A stretch of DNA of 64,000 nt from Denticeps clupeoides (GCF_900700375.1 NC_041715.1:9697417-9761416); one strand, 5' to 3'. Positions 34,110-47,089 are shown, counted from the stretch's first letter. Numbers and translations: made by a program. The notes: a model not told the origin generated them from the sequence alone.

Positions 34110-34520
34110 CACCTCGCAAAAATACGTCCATTGCTAATGCTCGGATAGTCCCTCCACCTGGACAAAGCACCTATTCCTGGCTGAACTGGCCCACAACAAA
34201 AGAGGCACATGCCTCTCCCCCTTTAAGGTCTCCATGGGTCATCAACTGTTCCCAACCCACACTGCTGAAGAACCGATTCTGGTGGTGAACCAGCACATTT
34301 GCCACATCTCACACACCTAGGAACTTGTCCTCACTACTGAACACATGAAATGACAGGCAGTCTGACACCAGTGTCCTTCCCTCCTCTACCATCCAGGAGA
34401 CAGCGTCTGAGATTTCATCAGGGGGCTCCCCATACCCTCCACGGCCAAGAAACTGGGCCCTGATACATACGGTCCTTTCGGGTCGAGTGAGTCGTTCTAA
34501 GCCATTCCTGATCTGATCTC
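34110..34520 (+). mobile_element. Fossil Ty3/gypsy-type pol fragment
   Basis: The plus strand encodes a degraded integrase C-terminal region. It has LAELAHNKRGTCLSPFKVSM, resembling the usual AELAHN...S..SPF...YG block, then GHQLFPTH, and further on a stretch resembling the PSTAKKLGPDTYGPF end of such polyproteins. It is an old, broken piece. No LTRs were found beside it. Confidence 0.6.
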
Positions 34521-34556
34521 TTCATTACCGACTGCTGACCTTTTCCACACAGGTGA

Positions 34557-34620
34557 AAAGTGAAAATGAAGTGATTGTCATTGTGAAACACAGCACACAG
34601 TGCACACAACAAAATGTGAA
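34557..34620 (-). repeat. SINE family A, 3' scrap
   Basis: Contains gaagtgattgtcattgtgaa and cacacaacaaaatgtg, the reverse complement of the family A 3' end. Only the tail is present. Confidence 0.6.
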
Positions 34621-35671
34621 GGTACTGTGGTAGTTCAGGGGGACGTCTACGCTTCTGAACAACTGTGTACAGATAAGAAATTATACATTACACTCTGATA
34701 TTTTCCATGAACCCATTAAGTGTAGGCCATTGGTCTGTTATGGAAGAATGTAAATGTGTCACATAGATTTTCATACCACTGAAGACAACACCAATAACTA
34801 TGTTGTTATTACCACCAGTCCTATACACACTGCTTTACGCTACACTACACTAACGTGACCAAATATGTCATCAAGCGTTGTGTAGTCACAGCTCCACTTG
34901 TTCCATGGATTCCATACATGGCCATCATCCAGTGTGTCCAGAATTCCTCACATAATGAATTTATTCTACGGTAAAGACCATGAATATTTACTGCTTCAGA
35001 GACAGTGGGAAGAGGATTAACAGGATTATTTTGGGACAATCGGTGTGATATGAGTCAATGCAGCATGAAAGTAGGGTTAAACTGGAATCAATAGATCTGC
35101 CAGTTAATGCTGCATGATGCCTTCATACAGTCATGTGAGAGACAAATACATTCCACATATCTGAACAAGCAAAATGTGTAAACGCAAATGCGCAACATGG
35201 TGAAAAAGAATGTGATTTAATAACACACGCACCATTACAGGCAGGAGCAACAAAAAAGGAACAAACCAAAATGTACCAAAATGTGTTACATTCACCCACT
35301 CCTAATGAGAGGCAGCTGCAGGTGGTCCCTTCCATGCCACTGATTGTCCCCTGAGCTCCTAGGAGTCACAAAATGTCTTTAAAGCTGTGTCTATGAAAAT
35401 ATATGCTCATTCAAAAAGCTGAATCTTCAAATCCGTATAATTCATATCATGTATTTCCAGACTAGGTGCCGTTATGTAGGAATTAACGAGTTCTTGTGAG
35501 AGTTGACATTTGAGATGACTACATTATTTGAAATAAATTGTTCCATACACAGCTGTGGTCTGACATTAACACACACTTACTGTGGCCATGAATATCATAA
35601 AAATGTATTTGACTGCTTTCGTTTCTGGGGTGCAATGATTGTACAACACATATCATCAATTAAGTTAAAGT

Positions 35672-35862
35672 AAAGCTTACAGCACCTAGTACTCCCAGGC
35701 AGTCTCACATCCAAATACTAACCATTATCAAGTGGTGGCACCAGCACTTCTTAGGTTAAAAAACGTAAATAAATTCATTATTAGTTAAAGGTTACAACTT
35801 TTGGTATTCCCAGGTGGTGTCACGTCCAAGTAGTAACCAGGCCTATCTAAGGTGATCTCAGG
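35672..35862 (-). pseudogene. Two tandem 5S rRNA relics
   Basis: Two degenerate copies of the reverse complement of 5S rRNA lie about 115 bp apart. Copy 1 (35672-35724) reads aaagcttacagcacctagta, then ctcccaggcagtctcacatc and caaatactaacca. Copy 2 (35787-35862) reads aaaggttacaacttttggta, then ttcccaggtggtgtcacgtc and caagtagtaaccaggcc. Each covers roughly the 3' half of the RNA, which in the reverse complement starts aaagcttacagcacctggta. They lack the 5' half and carry many changes, so they are not functional genes. A 5S-derived SINE is an alternative, but two tandem copies suit a decayed 5S array. Confidence 0.65.
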
Positions 35863-35984
35863 AAATATTAAGTGCATTCATGAAAACTAAAGCATGAATA
35901 TATAACCAAAGATCTTAGCTTTATCTTAGATTAGAACTCAGAGCAGATCAAATACAGTTTTTACAGAAGAAGAACCTCATACTA

Positions 35985-36280
35985 TGTCACGACTGGGTGC
36001 GGCTGGAGACGCACCTGGTGCCAATCTGCCTGACAGCAGCCTTGTTACAAGGACTTGTTTGGCAGAAGAACAACGCGGCGACATTTTATGTGGACCCTGT
36101 TACTTACCTTATGTCTGTTTTCAGTTCCTGGCAATCGGCACACGCCTGCAGGTTCATTTTTGTTCTCCCCTTTGTTTCCACTGTTTTCGGCCCTCGTGCC
36201 TGTTTGGTTTGTGTTAAATAAATCCTGTTTCCTGGTATGTCCCACTTCTGTCCTTCCCCCGTCAGCTCGCGGATGCTACA
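35985..36280. mobile_element. Solo LTR of an LTR retrotransposon with 5-bp target duplication
   Basis: A 296-bp block starts tgtcacgactgggtgc and ends ggatgctaca, so it has TG...CA ends. It is flanked on both sides by tacta (35980-35984 and 36281-36285), a target-site duplication of the length LTR elements make. It contains AATAAA at 36219-36224, about 60 bases before its right end, as LTRs do if the element runs on the plus strand. No internal region is present, as after recombination between two LTRs. The exact family was not determined; Ty3/gypsy-type is likely. Confidence 0.75.
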
Positions 36281-36289
36281 TACTATCTG

Positions 36290-38690
36290 TGAAGCACGGT
36301 GTTTTGGGTTTGCTTTGCTGCCTTGGGGACTGGGCAGCGTACAATGCTGCATGTGAAAAAGTGCTGGAAAATACCATGAAACACTGTTTAAGACTAGCTG
36401 CCTTAAAGGACAAAGGACATTTAATTTAATTCTTTTTGTTGCAGCCTTATCTCTGTGTCCAATACCAGTAAATAAAGTAAGAGTGACCACGCATTAGAAA
36501 ATGGGCCAATATTAAAAATTCTCCAGCTCCATCCTTTTCTATTGGAGTTTGCCTTTGTGGACACTGAATGAATTCTGGATGCTGTAAGGTGGGATAGACG
36601 GGATGTCTGTTAATGGGAGTCTGCCTCCAGGAATCTGAAAAGATGAGAGCCGACAAGGCAAGTGCAATAGGTCTGTAGATGAGTGGAATAACTCTGATGC
36701 CTTCTCTCAAGGCTCCAATATGTCCCTGTGCCATTATTATTGCATTAAAATTAAACCTATTCTAGGTGTTTTGCCTAAATAGGCCAACTATGGCATAATT
36801 TAAATGCCACATCACTGCATGCATTCGCTCACACAAGTGCACAGTATATATATATACAGTATATGCATAATATTATTACAATAGGAATGCCTTGCCATGT
36901 TTTCATTCCCATAGCAGGGTGCATGTAAAATTGTTTACGTAACCCTTCATGCTCTTCGCCATGCCACTGTCCATTCATTTGCATAATCTGCCCTTTGCTG
37001 TGCACCTTCACATTCTTAAACTTCAGTGTGTTGCCCTCAGGACAGGCCATGTGATATGTACTAAAATGCCCCTTTAGTCAAATAATTAACACCTGACTGA
37101 GCAGGTTCATTTCAGCACGTTTGCCTGCTCCCTGGTACCTTCAATGCACAAATTTGCCCAAAAGTGTACAAATGCAACGCGGATCTGGTGCAGCCCTCCA
37201 TCACGTTACAGTTTTACCTACTCACTTTACCCTATAGCCAGGGTTTCATGACTGTCAATTGTTCAATGCTATGAAAGAAATGAAAGTAATATCAAGGTCA
37301 CCATCATTACTCACAGACAGATTTAATGAGGGAAGTGTTTATTTGCCCACGGGAAGACGGCCTGTTATGTTGTTGGCCTTGCCGATATTAGTTTGGCTTT
37401 GCTAGGCATCCTGTCAGTGGAAAATTCCATCCTCTTTCACCAGCTTTTTCTGCCTCTTGTCCCTCCCTCTTGCCCCTCCCTCCCGCTCGTCGCGCCAAAC
37501 CGCTCTATGATTCTATCTGTCGGTATGACCTGATCTGAACTACCAGGACTGTAAATAAACAAACAACAACGACAACAAAAGAGACCAAAAATTGTGCTGC
37601 TTAATCATGAATTAAACTTTAAATCAGAACTATGTATGAGAGCAGAGAGTTCAATGTAATAAAAATTACAAATAAAAAAAATCAAAGGAATGAATAATAT
37701 GTACAGAGCATGAGTGTGACTCTCTTTCTTTCATGAGATCATTGCAACAGCATGTCATGTAGATTGCATTTATTTCATCTTATGAATAAAATAGCCTGAA
37801 ATAGCGACATTAAAGGTGCGTGTGGGAATTATACAAGGGGTGTGGGCCGATTAGCAGCTTGGCCTTAGTGTTAACTGCCTGTGAAAAGTTTCCACCGGGT
37901 GGTGTGGCATGTCTGTACTGTAATTTTCTCTGAACTGGTTGTAAACCCAAGTTCACAACAATACCATCCATCAGACACAGCTGTGTTGTGACCCAGGTGA
38001 CAGACCTGGATGCAGCACACATACACATGCACATCCACCCGCATACCTACACACTCCCAAAGGGACATCTGCAGGTTGCACTGAGTTGGGAGCTGAATCT
38101 CTTTAGGATGATTCCCAGAGCCTCCTCTTTTATGATGTTGTTGTGTATTTTTTTAATGCAACACACACACAGACCGGTGCATACATAGAGGCAAAGGGAC
38201 TGTACAGAATCAGTTTTACTACAGTTAGTAAATGTGGCCACTCCCGCTTAGGGCTTGGCAATGTTTAACATTCTTCTTTGTCAATTTCAAATATTGGTCC
38301 CAGTTGCACAAGTATTTTAATTTGTCTGAACCAAATATTTCATGTGTGGGTCAGAGAACTGGGTTGGTCTTACGCAGTGAAACAATAATCTATTTTTGAT
38401 TCTGGTTAATCCACTGGCTGATAGGAGGATACACTAGGCCATTTAAACTTTTCCATTCTCGGCCTTTGTTTGATCTGATTTAAAGATGTGAATACTGCCT
38501 GTGTAGGCACACATGTACAAACATAGGGTGTGGTAAGGCTGCATGAAATTGCGTAGTGGTATTTTTGGTTTTATTACCAAATATTGTGATGTGATTTACA
38601 CTGTGAGTTCATACTGAGTAAAGGTTATCATACTTTACAACACTACTTCTAAATGTCGGTTCTCTTCTATATGACTAATCAGTGGAAGTA
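36290..38690. other. Intergenic, nothing recognised
   Basis: No supported gene or repeat. The open frames are short and without family features. A (TA)-rich run lies near 36845. Confidence 0.4.
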
Positions 38691-38699
38691 GGAATTGAG

Positions 38700-38800
38700 A
38701 TAGTGATGAGGCATCACACCTCCAATATTGTGAGTTTGATTTCTATGTGTGGCGTTTGCATGCTCTCCCCGTATTGGTGCCATTTTAATGTTTCCCTTCA
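38700..38800 (+). repeat. Interspersed repeat scrap (same family as 6360)
   Basis: Contains catcacacctccaatattgt and gcatgctctccccgtattgg, matching the repeat at 6360-6590. Confidence 0.5.
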
Positions 38801-39679
38801 AACCTTTGGCGCAAAACCAAATTACACATTTTTAACCAAAGCCAAGAACTAATATTGTTATTAGAGATTGTATGGCAGGCTGTGTTATTACATATACTAT
38901 AATCGTCTATACAATTAAATGTTTTAGCATTTAGTCAACCCTGTTACAGACGTATACATTATAATCTAGAAGAAACACATCACAGTTTAAGGATATACAG
39001 CTTGTTTTGTGTCAAGCCATATTGGGTAAAGGAGACATCTTTAATTGAAAAGAAGCATGGTCTGGCAACACAAGACACAAATGGAAAGAATGACAATGCA
39101 GTGTGTGCACTCCCCAACATATGCTTCTAAAACCAAAGAACCTATGGGCGATTAGGACCTGCTACTCATTTGTGCCACCTGATGGGCAAATGACCTTTAA
39201 AATGACTTTTAAAATCCTTTGTAATTTGTATGTAATGTCTAACCTTTACATACATTGGAATTAATGGCACTGATCAAAGACATCCCTGGAACTCAGATGT
39301 CGAAACACGTTAGTCTGGAAAAGGTAACTTGAGTGACTAATAGCTTTGAGCATTTCTAGCAACTGCAAGTCGCCAAGGAAAGTGCCTTAAGGTCTCTTAA
39401 ACCGTACATGAAGCTTAACATGAATGCCCCTTTTGCCACTGGTAATTAACAGTTGTGTACATTACAAGTAGGTGTCGTTCGGCACATGGATGCTGCAGAA
39501 ACATAATCCTATAATAGTATCCTGGTATTGTATGTGTGTAACACTGTGACAAGAAAGGATCAGAGTGTTTGTAAAAGATCTCAATTACCATGTTTGCTGT
39601 GAGCCATTGCTGCCAGTGTTTATTCGCTTTGATGCTTAGAATTATATTATATTACAGAATTATATTACATCGGTTCGCG

Positions 39680-39800
39680 TGGTGGCACTGTGAGGAGAAC
39701 CTGTATGAATATGTGTGCGTGTGTGTGTGTGAATGGTGTGTGCGTGACCTGACTTGGGTTGGGCTCCACCACCCATGACCCTAGTGTGGATTAAGCAGTT
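39680..39800 (+). repeat. Interspersed repeat, 3' part, with GT run
   Basis: Reads gtggcactgtgaggagaacc, a short gt run, then gacttgggttgggctccacc and gtggattaagcagttaatga. This is the usual end of the repeat whose first part is seen at 6360 and 38700. Confidence 0.5.
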
Positions 39801-40345
39801 AATGACATGATTACTGTTTTATTTTTTCCCCATTACTATGTATATAGTATTAAAATATTTAGTTATTTCCTATAAGCACATAGATATTATTATTGTTAAT
39901 GCTTAATGCTCTTAAATGTAGTCGAGAGGATACTTTCTTGTGTTATGACTAGTGATCTATGAGCCTCACACATACAAACTGACATTAAATGACATTGTTT
40001 TTCCTTCTTCTTTTTCTTCTTTTGCCCTGAGGCCCAGGAGGAAGCCTGCTGACTGTCATACAGCTTCTTCCTTCTGTTTTCTTCAGTCAACATGAAGAAA
40101 AAGGACATCATTTGCTGACAGTTAGTGGCTGAATGCCAGCTTCTTCTGTCTCATTCAAATGGCCCACACTCACACTCTGTTTGGATGTGATAGAGGGTGA
40201 AGTCAAGAATTAAGACATAATGAAAACATGTGGTTTTTGGGGATCTCGAAGTGGCGTTGTTGTTTCTTCTCAAATACGTCTTCATACAACAAAGAAAAGA
40301 TTTATTCACAGTCCAAGCTCACAATAGCAGGTTGTTAACAGGAGG

Positions 40346-40506
40346 TTTACATTTATGGCATTTATCAGATGCTTTTTTCCAGAGTGACTTACAACCAGTA
40401 GTTACAGGGACAGTCTTGCTCAGGGACACAATGGTAGTAAGCGGGATTTGAACCTGGGTCTTTGGGTCATAGGCAAGTGTGTTTACCCACTAGGCTACTA
40501 CCACCC
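40346..40506 (-). repeat. SINE family B
   Basis: The minus strand runs from ccagggtggtagtagcctag to the L2-type tail. A part of the middle (the ccctgagttgctcc region) is deleted. Confidence 0.85.
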
Positions 40507-40509
40507 TGG

Positions 40510-42330
40510 GTGGTAGTGAGCAAATTGGAATTTAATCAAAGTGCATTGTGAATTGTAGACCCCTTATTCAAAGCTTTTTATATTAGTATTTTCTATACAT
40601 ATTTATAAACTGCAACCTAATTAGTTTTCTCCTTTGTTGTTGCTGATCTTACATCTTTTTTTTTTTTTTTTTTTTTTATGTTCATCCTGAAGTGTTTCCT
40701 CCTCAGGCACCTCACTGAATGCTCTGCTCTGGCTTCACCAGTATTTGACTGGCTCTGCTAAATATTGTACACCAGTGGAAAATTCCAGCCTCTTTCTCTG
40801 TCCTGCCACTCCTCCCAGCGGCCACTCCCCTCCCCTCCTGTTCACACGTGACCTCAGCCACTCAACATGCAAAATACAGAGAAATGACAGTAAAGACCTT
40901 TTCAGACTGCATAGACCAAGTGTAAAATTGCAGTAATCATGGCAACAAAAACTTTATTTGATCAGAGGATCAACTCTTTTGGCAGATACGTATACGAAGA
41001 AATACTGATATTTAAAAGAGTTATTCTGCCATCTAGTGGCGGCTTTCAGACGTTTGCAGTGCAGCACCCGTTTATGGCAAAATAAATCTAAGGATTATAT
41101 TATATTATTAAAATAAACATAATCAACGCACAAGGACAAATCCCAGGGCATTTGGCACTTCAGAGAAATTATAGAAACGAACAGATCTGGGTGTAAGTGA
41201 AATAGCACCATACGGCCTACCAGTGATGTTTATCCTGAAGTATTCATCTCCAATGCTTAAAAAAGAAAATGCTGTTTTTAAGTGGGTGAACAAACAAACA
41301 TATAAATATAACAACAATCTGTTCTTCACCAGCTATGATATGAGATGCGTTTATAATAATGTATTATAATAATGCATTCCAACATATGCCTGCAAAGACC
41401 AGACATTAGAACAACAGGAATTTTTTTTCACCATGATTGTATGTGTTTGTGTATGTGTGTGGATGAGGAGCAGAAATTTCAGGACCAGCCGTCAAGTTCT
41501 TTAGATGGCACTGAAGACTCTGTTTAACAGAGAAAAACCCTCATGCCCTTGAGAGTAGTCTTTGGTACAAGCACATCAGAAGTAGGTGGGAGGCACACAC
41601 ACACATACCAAACCCACAAGAACAAATACATGCACATTAACACACAGGAACATTTGTCTTTGATAACTCAGAGCTACAGTGTTCTGAGGACTTGCTGCTT
41701 TTTTCCCTCTCTGCCATTTCCTTTGGAACAAAGCAGAACTGAATGCGTAAGTTAAAAACAACAAAACATTTTCAGTAAACTAAGATATTATCTTTATATG
41801 TGATTTACACTAAATATTACTATCATATATAGAACTAACCTTAAGTTGCAAATAATCATGTAAGCAATGACAGTTAAAGGACACGGACTTGATTAAACTG
41901 GTATCTTTCAATTTGGAAAATGTAAAATTGTGATTATTTGCCTTTTCCTCCATTAGAGAATTGCAATGATGTTAAAATTAGTTTAATTTTGGTTACATTA
42001 ATGAATAAAACCTGAAATCACTATGACATAAATGTATATATAATAAAATGTGTTTAGGCATTTAACATGTACGCTTCACGTAGGCTTGTACAGAACCTAT
42101 ATTAAACCCAAAACCTAGAGAAAGCCACTGAAAAATTGCTTAAATGTTCAAAATCAGACAGAGCCATCAATTGGTGCTTCCTTACACAAAGCCGAACACT
42201 GACAAACCTGAAACTTCGGGTTCGTGTTAATTTAGTTATTTCATTTTTATTAATTCTATGTGAAAATTAGATCCATGTTTCTTGTTATCTATTAATGAAA
42301 AAGGCTTTAGTCCTGTTACTGATACGTGTG
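40510..42330. other. Upstream region of kcne2
   Basis: No coding region is seen. It includes a T run of about 23 at 40656-40678 and a CTCF-like ccatctagtggcggc at 41030-41044. A non-coding 5' exon of kcne2 is expected somewhere here because the coding exon begins after a plausible acceptor. Confidence 0.35.
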
Positions 42331-42347
42331 TGCAACCTCAGCTGACC

Positions 42348-42701
42348 ATGGTTTCTGATTGGTCGAATTTGACGGTCCACCTGGAGGACACCCTTACCCG
42401 TGCACTGAATGACTATCTGAACAGCTGGACCAGCAACTCTACAGATGCGCAGCAGAAACTGAATGCCCGTCTGGCTGAGGAGAACTTCCAGAATGTTGTC
42501 TGGTACCTGGCTGTCATGATCGGGATGTTTGCGTTCATCATTGTGGCAATTCTGGTGAGCACCGTGAAATCCAAGCGGAGAGAGCACTCTGACGACCCCT
42601 ACCACAATTACATCGAGGGCACATGGAGCTCTGGACTTCAGAACCAGCTCCACATCCAGAGCCTTGTCATCTCCCACCCCAGCTCACCCCAGCTCTTCTA
42701 A
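42348..42701 (+). CDS. kcne2: KCNE2 / MiRP1, voltage-gated potassium channel beta subunit
   Basis: This is a single-span membrane accessory subunit of KCNQ1 and hERG-type channels. One exon encodes 117 aa (human 123). The ATG at 42348 was chosen over an earlier in-frame one because it has an accATGG context, follows a splice-acceptor-like cctcag, and aligns with the human start. Two N-glycosylation sites sit at Asn7 (NLT) and Asn30 (NST), as in human. The membrane helix is about residues 50-73. The segment from its end through the juxtamembrane region, IIVAILVSTVKSKRREHS, is identical to human, and DPYHNYI follows as in KCNE family members. The C-terminal tail (about residues 92-117) is unlike mammals. 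An intronless coding region is normal for KCNE genes. Placement after slc5a3 matches human 21q22. Confidence 0.97.
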   Translation: MVSDWSNLTVHLEDTLTRALNDYLNSWTSNSTDAQQKLNARLAEENFQNVVWYLAVMIGMFAFIIVAILVSTVKSKRREHSDDPYHNYIEGTWSSGLQNQLHIQSLVISHPSSPQLF

Positions 42702-42846
42702 AGCTCTACACATCTCCTGCTCGGAAAAAAAAAAGCAAATCTGTTGTCAGTGTCACCATAATTTTGTTATACTTGAACCCTACATCATTATTTTGGAATA
42801 TGTTCAGTGACTATGCAGTTTAAACAGAATTTCAGGAATATTAGTT

Positions 42847-42852
42847 AATAAA
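42847..42852 (+). terminator. Polyadenylation signal of kcne2
   Basis: AATAAA about 145 bases past the stop codon, the first canonical signal. Confidence 0.5.
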
Positions 42853-42869
42853 TGTATTGTCATCTGATT

Positions 42870-43520
42870 GCACCTGATTTCCTCTCTCTGCATGGCAAAA
42901 GATTCCAGACACGCATTGCGGACACACTGCAAGCTTGTTGCCCACTTTGTTTGATCCTCTACAGCCATGGGTCTCCATTTGAAATTACTGTAAATACACA
43001 CAAAAATTTTTTTTTTACATCTCAATCGTCCATGAAATTAAAAGTATTGATTGTGTCTTGCTAGGATGCACTTTGCATTTGTGTCATAGGTCAGACCCAC
43101 ACAGCTGTGTTAATGCCCTTAATTTATCTGCCTTAAATATTTGTAAATTAATTTCAGCAATTAGCATATTAATTTGGACAGCCGTATTATTTATTCATGA
43201 AGTCATTAGAGTGCCACTAGAGGTTTTAATAGTGTGCATATAAGGCAACTCTGCAAAGCCACTTCCAGCTGTCTAAATGTATGCTTGCAACTACAGTTAA
43301 TCGAAGATTCGCATGATACATTTTATTCACCATAATTGTGCATAAAACCTTTTACACTAACTATATAACAATTAAGGCAGAAGGAATATGGTGCCAGAGG
43401 AACAAGGACTTTTTTCCAAGTATCCTCTTGGTTGTGCTCTTTAGCCATTACCAGACTCTCTGCCTGTCTGCTTCTCTCTATTCCACACTAGCACACGCAC
43501 ACGCACACACACACACACAC

Positions 43521-43552
<32 letters not shown>

Positions 43553-43624
43553 CCATACACTTATTTATTTGAGCAAATTGACTGTTGAGGCCCACTGACA
43601 GTTTAGACAGAAGACCAGCCGCAA

Positions 43625-43659
<35 letters not shown>

Positions 43660-46600
43660 AAAACATTCCGTTATTAATCGGGACGTCTGGGCGCTGTGGG
43701 ATTAGATTAGTTGCCTTCTTTGCCCTGCTGTGTGTATCTGTCCAGGTGTCCTTGGCAAAGAGGCAAAGAGTCTGAATCTGAGAGATTGTATCAAATTTTG
43801 GCCTCAGGTGTGCCAAAGGTTATTGCTATGGTAACAGATACATGTGGGAAGCGAAATGGAACAGCTTGGACTAGAACCAGGGCACAAACAGGAGAGCTGG
43901 TGCAGACCTGTGAGACCAGAACCAGAAAATCATTTTGACAGTGAAATAAGCATTACAGAATATGATTTTTTTTCATGTTGCAACACACACACACACACAC
44001 ACACATGAAGCCTGCTGAACAACCAACATGCACCAGATGGAGAGACTGTAAATATAGGAGTGGTGGGGTAACCGTTATCACGTTACTGTCTACAGGGGAC
44101 AATTATAGGGTCACTGGCATTAATCCGCAGATTTTATGTGGTACCACCATGGGGGTGAAACTGGTAGAAGAATAGAAAAGCAGTTGGAGGCTGGGTAGGG
44201 GGAATAATGAGAGCAGTAAAAATAGAAATGCAGCTGCTGCTCTGGACACTGTCCCTGCCTTATAGCCCTAAAGTGGGTTTCCTGCAATGCACATGGGTCC
44301 CTCTCTGCTGCTGGGCAAAACAGAGAGAGGGTGCAGCTGGTCTTCGGTATATGGGGGCATTTAGGGGCACAGGCACGCATGAGCAGACAGAGATTGATAA
44401 AGTGCTAGCGTGTGTGAGACACTGTGTGACAAAGTGTCATGGTGCAGCTCTGACATTGTCATGTTTCCTTTTAACAGTCACACACACACTTGATTGCTGA
44501 GCACGTCGGTGCATCGTCCCTTCACTCTGTTCTAATATCCAATATTCACTTTTCATGAAGGCAAGTGTAACCAAGACTAATCTGCTGACTATTTTAATAA
44601 TTATTAAAATGAAACATATTTGTTACCTTTTGATACATTTAGAAGATTTAGTCTAAATAATCATCTGCTCTGCCAAAATACACTACACTAAATCTTACAG
44701 AATCAACCCATTCCTATTTGCATCAAGCAAGTTGCAGTTCCTGCATCAGCCAGTAAAGGGCAGCAGAGTCACGCTTCTTTAATTGCACCTTAAAACCTTC
44801 AACTTGGTGATATTTATTTGAAGAACTTACCTATTATTATGAAAAAGGTAAGTATGGATGTGTTTTCTCGCAGTGCAATTTTAATAGTTCATCTAATAAG
44901 CATTTTTAATTAAATTTCCCCAAATTATGAGTTCACTGTTGGTATAACATATCAGTACATGTTATATAATAAAAAATGGATTGTAAAAACAATTATCAAA
45001 ATGTGGTCATTATTATCTCACCATATTTTAGAGTTTTGGAATATTTGGATTTATACCGATATTGTGAAGTAAATTTTACAGTAAATGTAATAATTCATAA
45101 TCATTTTTTTTAATCACCAATGACAACTGCAGCCCTATTGGAAATATTTTAAGTAAACACTATCTGAAGTAATGCAGACTGGGGTCTTTGTTCTGTAATA
45201 TTATGCCTTGGAGGAATTACCTGCGTGGGGTTTACAGTATGTGACTACAAATGTAAGATCAAATGTATAATTCCACATTTGCTTTTGTTTGTCTAAGCAC
45301 ATGCACACAGTCTCTGAATTCTTCACAGAGAGAATTCTTCTCGCTACTAAAACCTGAAATTTCTGGACTGCTTATGAGTATTTGAATAGACTTTCCTCTC
45401 AGTACATTATGGCATTAATGCCCAGAGTGACACACTGACGTGCAACTTTCTCAAGTGAAAGCGCAAGTGTTTAACTGCAGTTTGCTATCTGATACGGCAG
45501 CTGTCAAGGTGCTGAAACCCGCTGCGGTGCCAAAGAGGAAATCGCAGCAGATAAATGTGTGCTTTGAAATGGCTGGACTGAAACAAACATATTACCTCTT
45601 ATCACTTATCTCTGGATCAGTTACGGAGCAACATTTTACATTTTTTTTACCTTTGATCTACGCCTAACTTCAAAGGAAGTAAGATAATGGTCCCCGAGCC
45701 TGTGAGGGTTATGGCTTGTGCTGCCTGACTGGCAGCTTCAGACCCAAACACTGAGTAGGTGGGGAGCGTCCTGGTCCAGTTTCACTGGCACCTGAGCTTT
45801 TGTGGACCTTCTGGCCCTGGGCTGTGACCAGCGGTGTCCCAGTATCAGGTGTGTCAGATTAGTACTGGAACTGAATCCTGGAGGGGGAGGGAGCTCTCCA
45901 GGCACTGCACATCCTAGGACCAAAGATTATCTTCTTTTGGACAAGATAGGAGTTGAGCATGGTCCAGTAGCCCCATCTGGCCTAATGAAAAGCACTTTTC
46001 ATTTATCTCCTTTTTCTTTGCTACTTAACAGTAAAGTCAGTAAACAGTAAAAAAAAATGTTTCATTGAAATATTTACTTTATAATAAAAACTTTTTTTTT
46101 TACATATGCAAAAAAAGTTGATCTGAATGATTGCATTTAGTAACATGACATAGAATGTAAAAATAACAAGTAACTGAGTTTGTGTGAAAGATAAATGAAG
46201 CTGATAGACTGGAGTCTGTCTATTATGAACACACATGTGATATACACAGTGATTCATAACTAAATGTTGCTTCAGAGACATGTAAAGAGTAAATGCTTTA
46301 AGTAGCATTTTCTACAGAAAATAAAGTCTTAGGACAGGTTTTTTACATTTACTTACCTGCAATGGATTATGAGCAATCAGCTGACCACCCCCCCAATCAC
46401 ACAAATTCATGAACATTATAAATTATATCATTATAATAAGGACCATTATAATAATGAATGTTTATTTGGGTTGAGTGAAAAATGAAATTCTTTAAATAAT
46501 AACTCTTGGATTTTTAGCCATTTAGCAAGTTTTTAGCACATTTTTATTTTAATAAAAAAAAAAGCTTCATTTATTCCATATTAAAACAAAATAATATATT

Positions 46601-47080
46601 CCATTTTAAAACCATTTATTAGTATGTATGAAAGATTTCCATGACAAATTACATTTTAAACCATATTCAAATAATTGCACTAGATACAATAGTATATTAT
46701 GACATGAAAATAAGAATATCCTTAAGAAATCTTTAAATGCTCAGAAATGGGTTCAGGAACCTAACACACTCTGTAGTCCATTATGCAATTGTTATTTAAA
46801 ACATTCAAATAAAAAATGAAGAAAACACCAGGCGCTGATGCCCCTCACTCATTCCCAGGTCGAATTTGAACAGCTCTGTCACACAATGGATCAACATTAT
46901 CACATTACTGTGTTGAGTCTGATGCAGCTATTCACCATTTCTGAGCTGAGATGATGTCATGGTAGAGAAGTCCTGTGTTGGTAGTATTGACAAAATAGCA
47001 CACATGTTCAATGTTCAGACGATTTAGGCTGTTCTCTTTTCACTTTCACTCTTTTTGTCATTATCATTCTTTTCTCATGA
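42870..47080. other. Intergenic, with CA microsatellites
   Basis: No supported gene. It holds CA-repeat microsatellites at about 43496-43552, 43626-43655 and 43982-44005. The rest is AT-rich unique sequence. Exons of kcne1 or smim11, neighbours of KCNE2 in mammals, were not found. Confidence 0.4.
43496..43552. repeat. (CA)n microsatellite
   Basis: About 28 CA units with two CG interruptions. Two shorter runs follow at about 43626-43655 and 43982-44005. Confidence 0.9.
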
Positions 47081-47089
47081 TAACCACAG

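Noticed and set aside
36055-36429. A 124-codon plus-strand frame
   Set aside because: It starts inside the solo LTR and runs across its right end, so it is not a gene.
42282-42347. Earlier in-frame ATG of kcne2 giving 22 extra residues
   Set aside because: It lies before a splice-acceptor-like site and adds a stretch without likeness to KCNE2. The ATG at 42348 has the better context and aligns with the known start.
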